A program made the position numbers and the translations under genes. 64,000 bases of DNA from Pedobacter insulae. GTDB taxonomy: Bacteria > Bacteroidota > Bacteroidia > Sphingobacteriales > Sphingobacteriaceae. The notes beneath the pieces are model-generated. The model had not been told where the DNA came from and did not search any database. It saw only the letters and a program-made list of their open reading frames with translations. Below are positions 17,358 to 25,828 of the stretch, piece after piece. The stretch is from contig NZ_FOPP01000015.1 in assembly GCF_900113525.1 (NCBI RefSeq), forward strand, positions 30,122-94,121. Direction: 5' to 3'. How positions within the stretch are numbered: position 1 is the stretch's first letter; each line of letters opens with the position of its first letter.

Positions 17358-19907
17358 ATGGCAGAAGATTTAGAAAATCAAGAGAACGACAAAATTATTT
17401 CAATAAACATAGATGAGCAGATGAAATCTGCTTATATCGACTATTCGATGTCGGTTATTGTAAGTAGAGCTTTACCCGATGTTAGAGACGGTTTAAAACC
17501 AGTTCATCGCCGTGTGTTGTACGGTATGTTAGATTTAGGTTTAGGTGCCGGAAAACCCTATAAAAAGTCTGCCCGTATTGTGGGAGAGGTGCTGGGAAAG
17601 TACCACCCGCACGGAGATTCTTCTGTGTATATGACTATGGTACGTATGGCGCAAGAATGGAGCTTACGTTATTTAATGGTTGAGGGGCAAGGTAACTACG
17701 GCTCTATTGACGGTGATTCACCAGCAGCAATGCGTTATACTGAGGCTCGTTTTCAGAAAATAGCCGAAGATATGTTGGCTGATATCAACAAAGACACGGT
17801 AGATTTCCAATTAAACTTTGATGACTCATTGCAAGAGCCAACTGTATTGCCAGCTAAAGTACCTAACCTCCTAATTAATGGATCATCGGGTATTGCCGTA
17901 GGTATGGCAACCAATATGGCGCCACATAACATCACAGAGGTTATTAATGCAACTGTTGCTTATATTGAAAATAACGAGATTACTATTCCTGAATTAATGA
18001 AATATGTGAAGGGTCCTGATTTTCCAACAGGAGCTATTATATATGGTTATGCAGGGGTTCAGGATGCTTTTGAGACTGGTAGAGGGCGTATTGTGATGCG
18101 TGCGAAAGCTGAAATTGAGACTGCTAAGGATCGTGAGGTCATTATTGTAACGGAAATCCCTTACCAAGTTAATAAAGCCCAAATGATTGAACGAACGGCT
18201 GAATTGGTTGGTGAGAAGAAATTGGAAGGTATTTCGAATATCAAAGACGAATCAAACAAGGATGGAATCCGCATTGTTTATGAAATTAAACGAGATGCGA
18301 ATGCCAGTATTGTTCTGAATAATCTATTTAAGCAAACGGCATTGCAAACGTCCTTCAGTGTTAATAACATTGCTTTGGTACATGGTCGCCCGGAAATGTT
18401 AAACTTAAAGGACTTAATTCGTCATTTTGTTGATCATAGGCATGATGTAATAGTCCGCAGAACTAAATTTGAACTTGCTGAAGCTGAAAAGAGAGCGCAT
18501 ATCTTAGAAGGTTTATTAATTGCCTTAGATCATATTGAAGAAGTAATCAAGCTAATTCGCGCTTCAAATACACCTGAAGAAGCAAGAATTGGCTTAATGG
18601 AATCATTTGGGTTAAGTGATATCCAGGCTCGGGCTATCTTGGATATGACACTACGCAGGTTAACAGGTTTAGAACGTGATAAGATTAAAGATGAGTATGC
18701 CGAACTCATGAAAACCATTGAATATTTAAAATCTATTTTAGCAGATGAATCTTTGCGTATGCAAATTATCAAGGACGAACTAGCAGAAATGATTGATAAA
18801 TATGGTGATGAACGTAGAACGACCATTGTCCATTCAGCAGAAGATATGAGCATGGAAGATTTTATCGAAGATGAAGAGGTTGTGATTACTATTTCGCATG
18901 AAGGTTATATCAAACGTACTCCTGCTTCAGAATATCGTACACAGGGAAGGGGTGGAAAAGGCTCGAAAGGAAGTGATTCTAGAAATGAGGACTTTATTGA
19001 ACATTTGCTAATCGCTTCCAATCATAATTATATGTTATTCTTTACGGAAGCGGGACGTTGCTTCTGGTTAAGGGTTTATGAAATTCCTGAAGGCAGTAGA
19101 TTAAGTAAAGGAAGAGCTTTACAAAATATCATCAATATACCAAAAGAGGAGAAAGTAAAAGCTTATATTAAGGTGAAAAATCTTAAAGATCAAGATTACT
19201 TAGAGAACAACTTCATCATCATGTGTACTAAAAAAGGTACCATTAAAAAGACATCGTTAGAGGCATATTCCCGTCCGCGTGTGAATGGTATTAATGCAAT
19301 TAATATCAATGATGGCGATCAACTGTTGGAAGCAAGCTTAACAACCGGAAGCAGTGAAATTGTGATGGCCTTACGTTCTGGCAGGGCGATTCGTTTCAAT
19401 GAAAGTACAGTTCGACCTATGGGCAGAACTGCAACAGGCGTTAGAGGTGTTACTTTAGCCCATGATAAAGACGAGGTTGTAGGTATGATTGCAATTGATG
19501 ATCCATCAGCGACTGTATTGGTTGTATCTGAAAAAGGTTATGGCAAACGTACTGATATTGATGATTATCGCGTTACAAATAGAGGTGGAAAAGGTGTTAA
19601 GACGATTAATGTAACCGACAAAACTGGCGCGTTAGTTGCTATAAAAAATGTAACGGATGCAGATGATTTGATGATTATCAATAAATCGGGTATTGTAATT
19701 AGGATTGTGGTTAGTGAATTAAGGGTAATGGGTAGAGCAACCCAAGGTGTTCGTTTAATTACTTTGAAAGGCAATGATGAGATTGCTTCAGTTGCAAAAA
19801 TTGAACATGAAGATGAGGAAATAGAAGAGGCAACAGAAGGAGAGGTTCCTGAGGCATCTGAGGAAGATACCAATACCGATACTGAGCAAAAAAAAGAAGA
19901 TATATAA
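17358..19907 (+). CDS. gyrA: DNA gyrase subunit A
   Basis: The 849-residue type IIA topoisomerase subunit has the catalytic tyrosine at Tyr127 in AAMRYTEAR. The quinolone-resistance region reads HPHGDSSVYMTMVRMAQ (Ser88 corresponds to E. coli Ser83, Met92 to Asp87). The GyrA-box is QGRGGKG, marking it as gyrase rather than topoisomerase IV. Six beta-pinwheel repeats fill residues about 510-815, and the tail is acidic. A TPR-protein gene follows after 31 bp and may share its transcript. A 6-bp hairpin with a TTTT loop lies just before the start. Confidence 0.97.
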   Translation: MAEDLENQENDKIISINIDEQMKSAYIDYSMSVIVSRALPDVRDGLKPVHRRVLYGMLDLGLGAGKPYKKSARIVGEVLGKYHPHGDSSVYMTMVRMAQEWSLRYLMVEGQGNYGSIDGDSPAAMRYTEARFQKIAEDMLADINKDTVDFQLNFDDSLQEPTVLPAKVPNLLINGSSGIAVGMATNMAPHNITEVINATVAYIENNEITIPELMKYVKGPDFPTGAIIYGYAGVQDAFETGRGRIVMRAKAEIETAKDREVIIVTEIPYQVNKAQMIERTAELVGEKKLEGISNIKDESNKDGIRIVYEIKRDANASIVLNNLFKQTALQTSFSVNNIALVHGRPEMLNLKDLIRHFVDHRHDVIVRRTKFELAEAEKRAHILEGLLIALDHIEEVIKLIRASNTPEEARIGLMESFGLSDIQARAILDMTLRRLTGLERDKIKDEYAELMKTIEYLKSILADESLRMQIIKDELAEMIDKYGDERRTTIVHSAEDMSMEDFIEDEEVVITISHEGYIKRTPASEYRTQGRGGKGSKGSDSRNEDFIEHLLIASNHNYMLFFTEAGRCFWLRVYEIPEGSRLSKGRALQNIINIPKEEKVKAYIKVKNLKDQDYLENNFIIMCTKKGTIKKTSLEAYSRPRVNGINAININDGDQLLEASLTTGSSEIVMALRSGRAIRFNESTVRPMGRTATGVRGVTLAHDKDEVVGMIAIDDPSATVLVVSEKGYGKRTDIDDYRVTNRGGKGVKTINVTDKTGALVAIKNVTDADDLMIINKSGIVIRIVVSELRVMGRATQGVRLITLKGNDEIASVAKIEHEDEEIEEATEGEVPEASEEDTNTDTEQKKEDI

Positions 19908-19938
19908 ATTAATTTAGAACAAAAGAATTGTAAAACAG

Positions 19939-21075
19939 ATGAAAAAGATATTTTTTAGCATGTTATTTGTAGGAATCTCATCCTACGCTAATGCACAGAA
20001 GGCTGAACTAGCTGAGGCAAAGAAAATATGGGGAATATTTGAATTAACGATGTCAGTAGATCCTGCTAAAAAGGAGGGAGCAAAAGCTCCGGCGGCTGAT
20101 GCTAAAGCTGGAACTTTCGTTGATAGACAAATTGCAAAGTTAAATGAGGGACTTTCTCATATTGATAAAGCAACTGCTCATGACAAGACAAAGGATTTAC
20201 CTGAAACATGGGTGTATAAAGCATTATTTCATTCTACCCTTGCAGCAGTTGATACTCTTAATATTGAAAATTCGATAAAAAATCAAAAGGCTGCCGAGGA
20301 AGCAATTGCTAAAACTAAATCTCTTGACACAAAGAATGATCAAAAAGACTTTGTTGCGCAGGCTGAATCCAATATCCAAGTTGCATTATCTGCAAGAGGA
20401 ATTATGGCATACAATAAAAAAGATTATGCAACAGCATTAGATTATTTTAGTCAAATCGCTGCTAAAAACCCAACTGATCCTTCTTGGTTTTTAAATGCTG
20501 GAGTAGCAGCTAATCTTCTTGGAAAGTATCCTGAAGCGATTCAGAATTTCAAGAAAGTGATCAGCTTAAATAGTCCAGACGCAAAGAACCTTTATAGTCA
20601 AATCATTAATATCACGATAGAAAAACTTAAAGATACTACTACAGCTATAGCCTTATTAGATGAAGCAATTGCTAAATTCCCTGATGATTCAGATTTAATT
20701 GGTACACAAACTGATCTTTATATTGCTACTGGAGATGTGGTTAAATCTCAAGCCTCGTTAACTAAATTGATCGCTAAAGACTCAAGTAAGCCAGTTTATC
20801 AATACTTAATGGGTGAAACGTATTATAAACAAGCTCTTCAGATGCAAGAGCAACGAAATAAGATTGATTCGAAAAAAGTCAAAGAATTCGATGCAATTAC
20901 CGCCAAAATGGTTGCTTTAATTGATCAGGCTTTACCTTATTATAAAAAGTCAATCGAACTTGATCCGAAATTCGTTCCAGCTTTGGAAACTTTAAAACAA
21001 ATTTATGGGTTTAAAAATGATACAGAGAATTTTAATGATGTAAAGAAAAAATTAGACGCACTTCCGCAGAACTAA
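19939..21075 (+). CDS. Secreted TPR-repeat protein (first paralogue)
   Basis: The 378-residue protein has a signal peptide (MKKIFFSMLFVGISSYANAQ) and at least five tetratricopeptide-like helix pairs from about residue 130, for example GIMAYNKKDYATALDYFSQ and AANLLGKYPEAIQNFKKV. TPR proteins are scaffolds; in the periplasm or on the outer membrane they often serve secretion or cell-envelope assembly. A near neighbour (21186) has the same layout and shares a KTK-PETW block before the repeats. It follows gyrA by 31 bp and ends at a strong terminator. Confidence 0.85.
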   Translation: MKKIFFSMLFVGISSYANAQKAELAEAKKIWGIFELTMSVDPAKKEGAKAPAADAKAGTFVDRQIAKLNEGLSHIDKATAHDKTKDLPETWVYKALFHSTLAAVDTLNIENSIKNQKAAEEAIAKTKSLDTKNDQKDFVAQAESNIQVALSARGIMAYNKKDYATALDYFSQIAAKNPTDPSWFLNAGVAANLLGKYPEAIQNFKKVISLNSPDAKNLYSQIINITIEKLKDTTTAIALLDEAIAKFPDDSDLIGTQTDLYIATGDVVKSQASLTKLIAKDSSKPVYQYLMGETYYKQALQMQEQRNKIDSKKVKEFDAITAKMVALIDQALPYYKKSIELDPKFVPALETLKQIYGFKNDTENFNDVKKKLDALPQN

Positions 21076-21109
21076 TAATTATTACTTCATGTATTAGCGT
21101 GAAAGAAAG

Positions 21110-21150
21110 AACACTTTGACAATCCACCGAGATTATCAAAGTGTTTTTCT
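21110..21150 (+). terminator. Strong intrinsic terminator after the gyrA-TPR unit
   Basis: A 15-bp stem with one mismatch (AACACTTTGA paired with TCAAAGTGTT at the base) closes a short loop and ends in a T-rich run. Confidence 0.88.
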
Positions 21151-21185
21151 TTTTATTATTTTCCCCTTATACTTTAATAGAAATA

Positions 21186-22325
21186 ATGAACCGATTTTTG
21201 TCCACACTCATTCTTTTTTTCATATTTGCTGCACATGTTAATGCGCAAAAAACTCAGGTTGTATTAGCCCAAAATAGCGTTGGTAAACTTCAGGAAAGTA
21301 TTTCAAAGAAAGAAGACACTAAGAAACAGCTGAGTATTATAGGAGAGGGTGTTAAAGCAATAGATGCTGCGCTTAAGGATAAAAAAACAAAAAATTGGCC
21401 AGAGACATGGGCAATTAAATCTTATTTAAGCTCGTACGTTGCAGTTATTGATGAAAACGAGGGAAACAGTAATAAATACTTAGATTTTGCCATTAGATCT
21501 TTAGATACTGCGAAAATTTTGGATAAATTTCAGGCTAATTCAGAGTTAATTAACGCCGCTACCTATAATATCAACGTTAAGAAGCTAACAGAGGGAAATA
21601 AAGCATTTAATCAAAGTGATTTTTTAGCTGCCTTTAGTATCTTAAAAGACGTAAGTGATTATTTTCCAAAAGATACAACGTTAGCTGTAAACGTTGCACT
21701 TTGCGCCCAAAAAATTCAGGCATATGATGAAGCTTTAACTTATTTTTTGCGAGCTAAAGAGAATGGGGTTAAAGATGCCGTAGTTCATCAAACCATTGCA
21801 AGTTTGTATGCATCGAGGTTTGAACAAGAACTTGCTATCAAATCATTAGAAGATGGTTTGAAACTCAATCCTTATCATTTGTTTTTAACGAATGATTATA
21901 TTAACATATTGTTAGATAACGAAAAATACGATAAGGCAAATAAAGCTATTGAAAATTTACTGGGCACAGAAAGTCGCAATAGTAAATTACTTTATTTTTT
22001 ATTTGGGTATCTACAACAGTCTAAAGTAAAGAACTACAGTATTGCAGAGGAATCATATAAACGAGCGTTAACATTAGATCAAAACTATTTCGACGCATTA
22101 TATCAGTTAGCCTTAGTTTATATAAACAATGCCAATGATGCAATAAAACAAAAAAATAAACAAAAATACACCAGTTTTATTAATAGAGCAGAATTCACGT
22201 TACTGCGTGCGCATGAAATTAATATCAACGATCTTAATACCATTCAACTTTTAACCGAAATCTACACAAGAAAAAGTAGACTAGACAAAGTGCAAGAGCT
22301 AAAAAGAAAACTTAACGAATTTTAA
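21186..22325 (+). CDS. Secreted TPR-repeat protein (second paralogue)
   Basis: I start this 379-residue protein at 21186 (MNRFLSTLILFFIFAAHVNAQ) because that gives a clean signal peptide. The frame is open from 21141, but that would place the start inside the preceding terminator. TPR-like helix pairs run from about residue 140 to 375, for example AYDEALTYFLRAKENG and QELAIKSLEDGLKLNPY. The N-terminal domain shares the KTKNWPETWAIKS block with the preceding TPR protein, indicating tandem duplication followed by divergence. Function unknown. Confidence 0.82.
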   Translation: MNRFLSTLILFFIFAAHVNAQKTQVVLAQNSVGKLQESISKKEDTKKQLSIIGEGVKAIDAALKDKKTKNWPETWAIKSYLSSYVAVIDENEGNSNKYLDFAIRSLDTAKILDKFQANSELINAATYNINVKKLTEGNKAFNQSDFLAAFSILKDVSDYFPKDTTLAVNVALCAQKIQAYDEALTYFLRAKENGVKDAVVHQTIASLYASRFEQELAIKSLEDGLKLNPYHLFLTNDYINILLDNEKYDKANKAIENLLGTESRNSKLLYFLFGYLQQSKVKNYSIAEESYKRALTLDQNYFDALYQLALVYINNANDAIKQKNKQKYTSFINRAEFTLLRAHEININDLNTIQLLTEIYTRKSRLDKVQELKRKLNEF

Positions 22326-22431
22326 AGCCAAATTAGAGAGAGGAGTATTCTAATGGTATAAACTTAACATAATATTAATTATGTGCCGTTGTAACATTTA
22401 AGTATTCTTATTAATATAGCCAAAATTAATT

Positions 22432-22439
22432 TAGCTTTG
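22432..22439 (+). promoter_or_regulatory. -7 promoter element of the MFS exporter gene
   Basis: TAGCTTTG matches TAnnTTTG exactly, 24 bp before the ATG. No convincing -33 TTG is present. Confidence 0.5.
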
Positions 22440-22463
22440 CAGCGCTTAAAACTTTAATCAATT

Positions 22464-23678
22464 ATGTCGAACCAAAAGAAATCTGGTGTACTTTTTATTC
22501 TTGTTACTATTTTGATAGACTGCATTGGTTTCGGAATAATAATTCCAATTATGCCGGATTTGATTAAAGAGTTAACTGGCGGTGATATAAGTGAAGCCTC
22601 CAGATATGGTGGCTTACTATTGGTTGCTTATTCAATCATGCAATTTGTGTCTTCTCCAATTCTGGGTTCTTTAAGCGATAAGTTTGGCCGGCGCCCAATC
22701 TTGTTAATTTCTTTATTTGGATTAGGTGTCGATTATCTTTTTCTTGCCTTTGCGCCCACAATAATTTGGCTTTTTGTTGGAAGAATTTTCGCAGGGATCT
22801 GTGGAGCGAGTATTACAACAGCCTCAGCGTATATAGCCGACGTGAGCGAGCCAGACAAACGCGCCCAGAATTTCGGGTTGATAGGTGCTGCATTTGGTCT
22901 AGGTTTTATAGTTGGACCTGTAATTGGAGGTATATTTGCCCAATATGGCATACATGTACCTTTTATGATTGCTGCTGGATTATCTCTTGTAAATTGGTTA
23001 TACGGTTACTTTATTCTCCCTGAATCTTTAAAACAGGAGAACAGACGTAGTTTTGATTGGAGACGAGCAAATCCCGTTGGTGCGCTTAAGCAAATTAGAA
23101 AGTATCCAGCGTTATTGGGTTTGCTGGGCTCTTTATTAATTCTTTATCTTGCTGCCCAGGCTACACAGTCTATTTGGTCCTATTATACGATAGAAAAATT
23201 TAACTGGAATGCAGCCTGGGTGGGCTATTCATTAGGTTTTGTTGGAGTTACCGTTGCCATTGTCCAAGGTGGATTAATTCGGATTATTATACCAAAACTC
23301 GGAAATAAACGAGCAATTCAACTTGGTTTAGTTCTTTATATGATTGGTTTTGCAGCTTTTTCACTTGCCACAGAAGGTTGGATGATGTTTGCCTTTATGG
23401 TTCCATATGCATTGGCAGGAGTTACTGGTCCAGCTATACAGGGGATTATTTCCAAACAAATTCCTGCTAATGAACAAGGAGAAATACAGGGAATTATGAC
23501 TGGATTAATGAGTTTAGCTAGTATTTTCGGACCATTACTGATGACCAACTTATTCTTTTATTTTACGGCAAAGGATGCTCCCATCCATTTTGCAGGAGCT
23601 CCTTTTATGATGGCTGCAGTGCTAACGTTTTTTGCGATCTTGATCTGCAATCGTTCATTAAGAAAATATCATTCTTAA
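22464..23678 (+). CDS. MFS transporter, tetracycline-efflux (TCR/Tet) type
   Basis: The 404-residue, 12-helix major facilitator has the drug/H+ antiporter motif A GSLSDKFGRRPILL in the first loop. It also has the N-terminal LIDCIGFGIIIPIMPDL with its intramembrane Asp, and the RIFAGICGASITTASAYIADV motif shared with TetA proteins. The mid-protein FGLGFIVGPVIGG segment is motif C, the signature of exporters. Members expel tetracyclines or other small molecules; this chromosomal copy need not confer resistance. Its TAA directly abuts the stop of the convergent phoH gene, with no base between. Confidence 0.9.
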   Translation: MSNQKKSGVLFILVTILIDCIGFGIIIPIMPDLIKELTGGDISEASRYGGLLLVAYSIMQFVSSPILGSLSDKFGRRPILLISLFGLGVDYLFLAFAPTIIWLFVGRIFAGICGASITTASAYIADVSEPDKRAQNFGLIGAAFGLGFIVGPVIGGIFAQYGIHVPFMIAAGLSLVNWLYGYFILPESLKQENRRSFDWRRANPVGALKQIRKYPALLGLLGSLLILYLAAQATQSIWSYYTIEKFNWNAAWVGYSLGFVGVTVAIVQGGLIRIIIPKLGNKRAIQLGLVLYMIGFAAFSLATEGWMMFAFMVPYALAGVTGPAIQGIISKQIPANEQGEIQGIMTGLMSLASIFGPLLMTNLFFYFTAKDAPIHFAGAPFMMAAVLTFFAILICNRSLRKYHS

Positions 23679-25013
23679 TTATAGTAATTCTGTCGCCAGA
23701 TTAGCCAATTCACTCCTCTCCCCTTTCTTAAGTGTAATATGGGCATACAATGGATGATGCTTAGCATTTTCAATTAAATAAGATAAACCGTTGCTCTCTG
23801 AGTCCAGATATGGCGTATCTATCTGATAAATATCGCCTGTAAAAACAATTTTAGTATGTTCTCCTGCTCTTGAAATGATCGTTTTTATCTCGTGTGGAGT
23901 CAAATTCTGGGCCTCATCTACAATAAAAAATATTTTTGTAATTGTTCTTCCTCTAATAAATGCTAATGGTGCAATGGCTATTTTTTCAGTTCTAATTAGT
24001 TCATCAATCTTGAATAACATTTTTTCATCATGCGCAAACTGCTCTTTGATGAACTTCAGATTATCCCAAATTGGCGCCATGTATGGATCTACTTTTGCCT
24101 TTACATCTCCTGGTAAAAAGCCAATATCTTTATTGCTCAATGGAACTATCGGACGGGTAATATAAATCTGTCTAAAATATTTGCGTTGTTCCAGCGCACT
24201 TGCAAGTGCAAGTAATGTTTTTCCCGTGCCTGCATTTCCCTGTATGGTAACTAGTTTAATTGCAGGATTAAGCAAGGCATCGATCGCAAATGCTTGTTCT
24301 GCATTTTTGGGCTTGATATTAAATACTGATTCTTGATTTACTTTTCTAAGCCTTTTATTAGTGATATCAAAAAAGGCTATTTCACTTTTGTTCTTTTGTT
24401 TAAATTTATAAAAATGGTTCCGATCTGTATATGTTAAAGTCAGTTCATTAGAATCTACTGAAAGTTCCTTTCTTAACCTATCAATAAGCTCACTGTTGCA
24501 TATTAAATTTGTATTTCCGGTATATAATTCGTCTACATTTTTAATTTTTCCAGTTTCGTAATCTTCTGCCTGAAGATTTAGTGATTTGGCTTTTAAACGC
24601 AAGCAAATATCTTTAGAAACCAATATAACCTTGCTTTTAGGATTTTCCTCTTTTAAAACCAGTGCAGAATTCAAAATTCGATGATCAAACTTTCCTTTTC
24701 CAAAAAGCTCCTCAGCATTGAGGCCCTTTGGATCTTCACTCAATATAAGCTTAATCTTTCCTAAACTCTTTTTATGTATTGAAAACCAATCATTGATCGA
24801 TTTGTCTTTTGCAGCGATATCAATCAACCTTATGAAACTTCGTGCTTCAAAATTTCGGGTATCATTACCACTTTTAAAATTGTCAAGTTCCTCTAAAACT
24901 AATACCGGAATGGCAACATAATGTTCCTGAAAACTATGAATGGCCTCATGATCGTACAGAACAACTGAAGTATCTAAAACGAATATTTTACTTGGAAAAT
25001 CTTTTTTTACCAT
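23679..25013 (-). CDS. PhoH family ATPase with N-terminal PIN domain
   Basis: The 444-residue fusion has a PIN nuclease domain at residues 1-150 (FVLDTSVVLYD, LEELDNFK, and a distal Asp cluster) and a PhoH ATPase domain from about residue 240. Walker A is GNAGTGKT and Walker B is FFIVDEAQN. Such PIN-PhoH (PhoH2-type) proteins unwind and cleave RNA in actinobacteria. A long gene-free region with a probable structured RNA on the same strand ends at a terminator about 60 bp upstream. That placement could mean a leader or attenuator, or an independent RNA. Confidence 0.9.
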   Translation of the reverse strand: MVKKDFPSKIFVLDTSVVLYDHEAIHSFQEHYVAIPVLVLEELDNFKSGNDTRNFEARSFIRLIDIAAKDKSINDWFSIHKKSLGKIKLILSEDPKGLNAEELFGKGKFDHRILNSALVLKEENPKSKVILVSKDICLRLKAKSLNLQAEDYETGKIKNVDELYTGNTNLICNSELIDRLRKELSVDSNELTLTYTDRNHFYKFKQKNKSEIAFFDITNKRLRKVNQESVFNIKPKNAEQAFAIDALLNPAIKLVTIQGNAGTGKTLLALASALEQRKYFRQIYITRPIVPLSNKDIGFLPGDVKAKVDPYMAPIWDNLKFIKEQFAHDEKMLFKIDELIRTEKIAIAPLAFIRGRTITKIFFIVDEAQNLTPHEIKTIISRAGEHTKIVFTGDIYQIDTPYLDSESNGLSYLIENAKHHPLYAHITLKKGERSELANLATELL

Positions 25014-25062
25014 GATAAGATAAAATTACCATTTACGAACTAAAGATTATAGTTTAATTGAG

Positions 25063-25122
25063 AATAAAAAAAGCCATAAAACAAAAACGGAGAGCCGCCT
25101 CTTTCGATTTGGTTCTCCGTTT
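25063..25122 (-). terminator. Minus-strand intrinsic terminator upstream of phoH
   Basis: On the minus strand a 12-bp stem (base AAACGGAGAACC paired with GGCTCTCCGTTT, one G-U) with a 14-nt loop is followed by TTTTTG and further T-rich sequence. No minus-strand gene lies between it and the FUSC gene, so it must end a non-coding transcript or attenuate phoH. Confidence 0.8.
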
Positions 25123-25531
25123 AACCTTTGTTTAACCGTAGTTAAAATAAGGCATCAATACTATTTACCTGACCCGTTCGTCATGTAGTATTCTTTCGAT
25201 TGCTACATTCGTTTACTTATCATTACTATTTTGCTTTACTCCGTAAAATTCCACAATTAGTAATCATGTTTAATTGAGTGAACAAATAAAATTTTGGTTT
25301 TACAACCTATAGTCTTTATAAACCTTTCTGCTCTTGCGAGTGATCTAGTTTATATTACTTGTTTTTATTACATCCTATCCGCCTTGCGGCTTCTTAATGT
25401 AATACCATTATGCATCTTACAATACATTTGGATTTGAACAACTCTTGAACGATCCCAAAAATTTGTAGCCTTGCAGCTTCATTTCTGTTTTGGATTGCTC
25501 TATCAAACTGTCAAAGTACTTCGTAATTGAT
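25083..25531 (-). ncRNA. Candidate structured non-coding RNA, family unknown
   Basis: No reading frame of useful length exists on the minus strand here, yet it ends in a strong terminator. A promoter-like pair (TTG at 25567-25565, 20-bp spacer, TATATTAG at 25544-25537, 7 of 8 matches) would start a transcript near 25531, giving about 450 nt. Local hairpins with GNRA loops include GCC-GCAA-GGC (25390-25381), CTC-GCAA-GAG (25340-25331) and GGTT-GTAA-AACC (25307-25296). An 8-bp stem (TATTACAT/ATGTAATA, 25404-25366) encloses the first of these. Another stem, ATGTAG/CTACAT (25208-25183), has a GAAA in its loop. I looked for tmRNA, RNase P and SRP landmarks and found none. It could instead be a long phoH leader. 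Confidence 0.55.
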
Positions 25532-25536
25532 ATAAG

Positions 25537-25567
25537 CTAATATAGCATTAAAATAAATTCTTTGCAA
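25537..25567 (-). promoter_or_regulatory. Candidate promoter of the structured RNA
   Basis: Minus strand TTG, 20-bp spacer, TATATTAG (one mismatch to TAnnTTTG). A second near-match, TACTTTG, lies further downstream at about 25520-25514. Confidence 0.4.
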
Positions 25568-25760
25568 GAAAATTCACTTTAATTTATTAACAAGTTATAA
25601 ACTATAAAACTATTGTTATCCACATAAAATTTACTCTTTATCTTAATCAGACAAAGTAAAAACACAGTATTCATCATTATTGTTAACATTGTACACTTAG
25701 TAGTTTATACACATAAAACAGTTTATTTTCTAACTAAATAGAATTGAATTCATCTAGATT
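25560..25760. other. AT-rich stretch with two DnaA-box matches
   Basis: This part of the gene-free region 25014-25828 is very AT-rich. TTATCCACA (25616-25624) and TTATACACA (25705-25713) both match the DnaA-box consensus TTATNCACA on the plus strand, 89 bp apart. TTATTAACA near 25583 has one mismatch. No gene is visible. It might bind DnaA or be part of an origin, but two boxes are weak evidence and chance is possible. Confidence 0.3.
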
Positions 25761-25817
25761 TTAACTTTAGGGTTGTTACAATTGTCAATCTACCTAAAAA
25801 ATTGAGCTGCAATATTG

Positions 25818-25825
25818 TAGATTTG
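25818..25825 (+). promoter_or_regulatory. -7 element directly before the FUSC gene
   Basis: TAGATTTG matches TAnnTTTG exactly and ends 3 bp before the ATG at 25829. A transcript would start at or within a few bases of the start codon. This position also argues against a TTG start at 25802. Confidence 0.55.
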
Positions 25826-25828
25826 TAT

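Noticed and set aside
21141..21185. Longer start of the second TPR protein
   Set aside because: It would begin inside the right arm of the terminator; 21186 yields a proper signal peptide.
25083..25531. Region as tmRNA, RNase P RNA or SRP RNA
   Set aside because: None of the conserved cores (GGGG-start with encoded CCA end, GAGGAAAGTCC, or CAGG/AGCA loop with tetraloop) is present; the SRP RNA is at 54659.
25014..25828. A hidden protein gene in the phoH-FUSC gap
   Set aside because: Only a tiny frame (about 21 codons near 25480-25415, minus) could be found, with no support such as a ribosome site or conservation seen.
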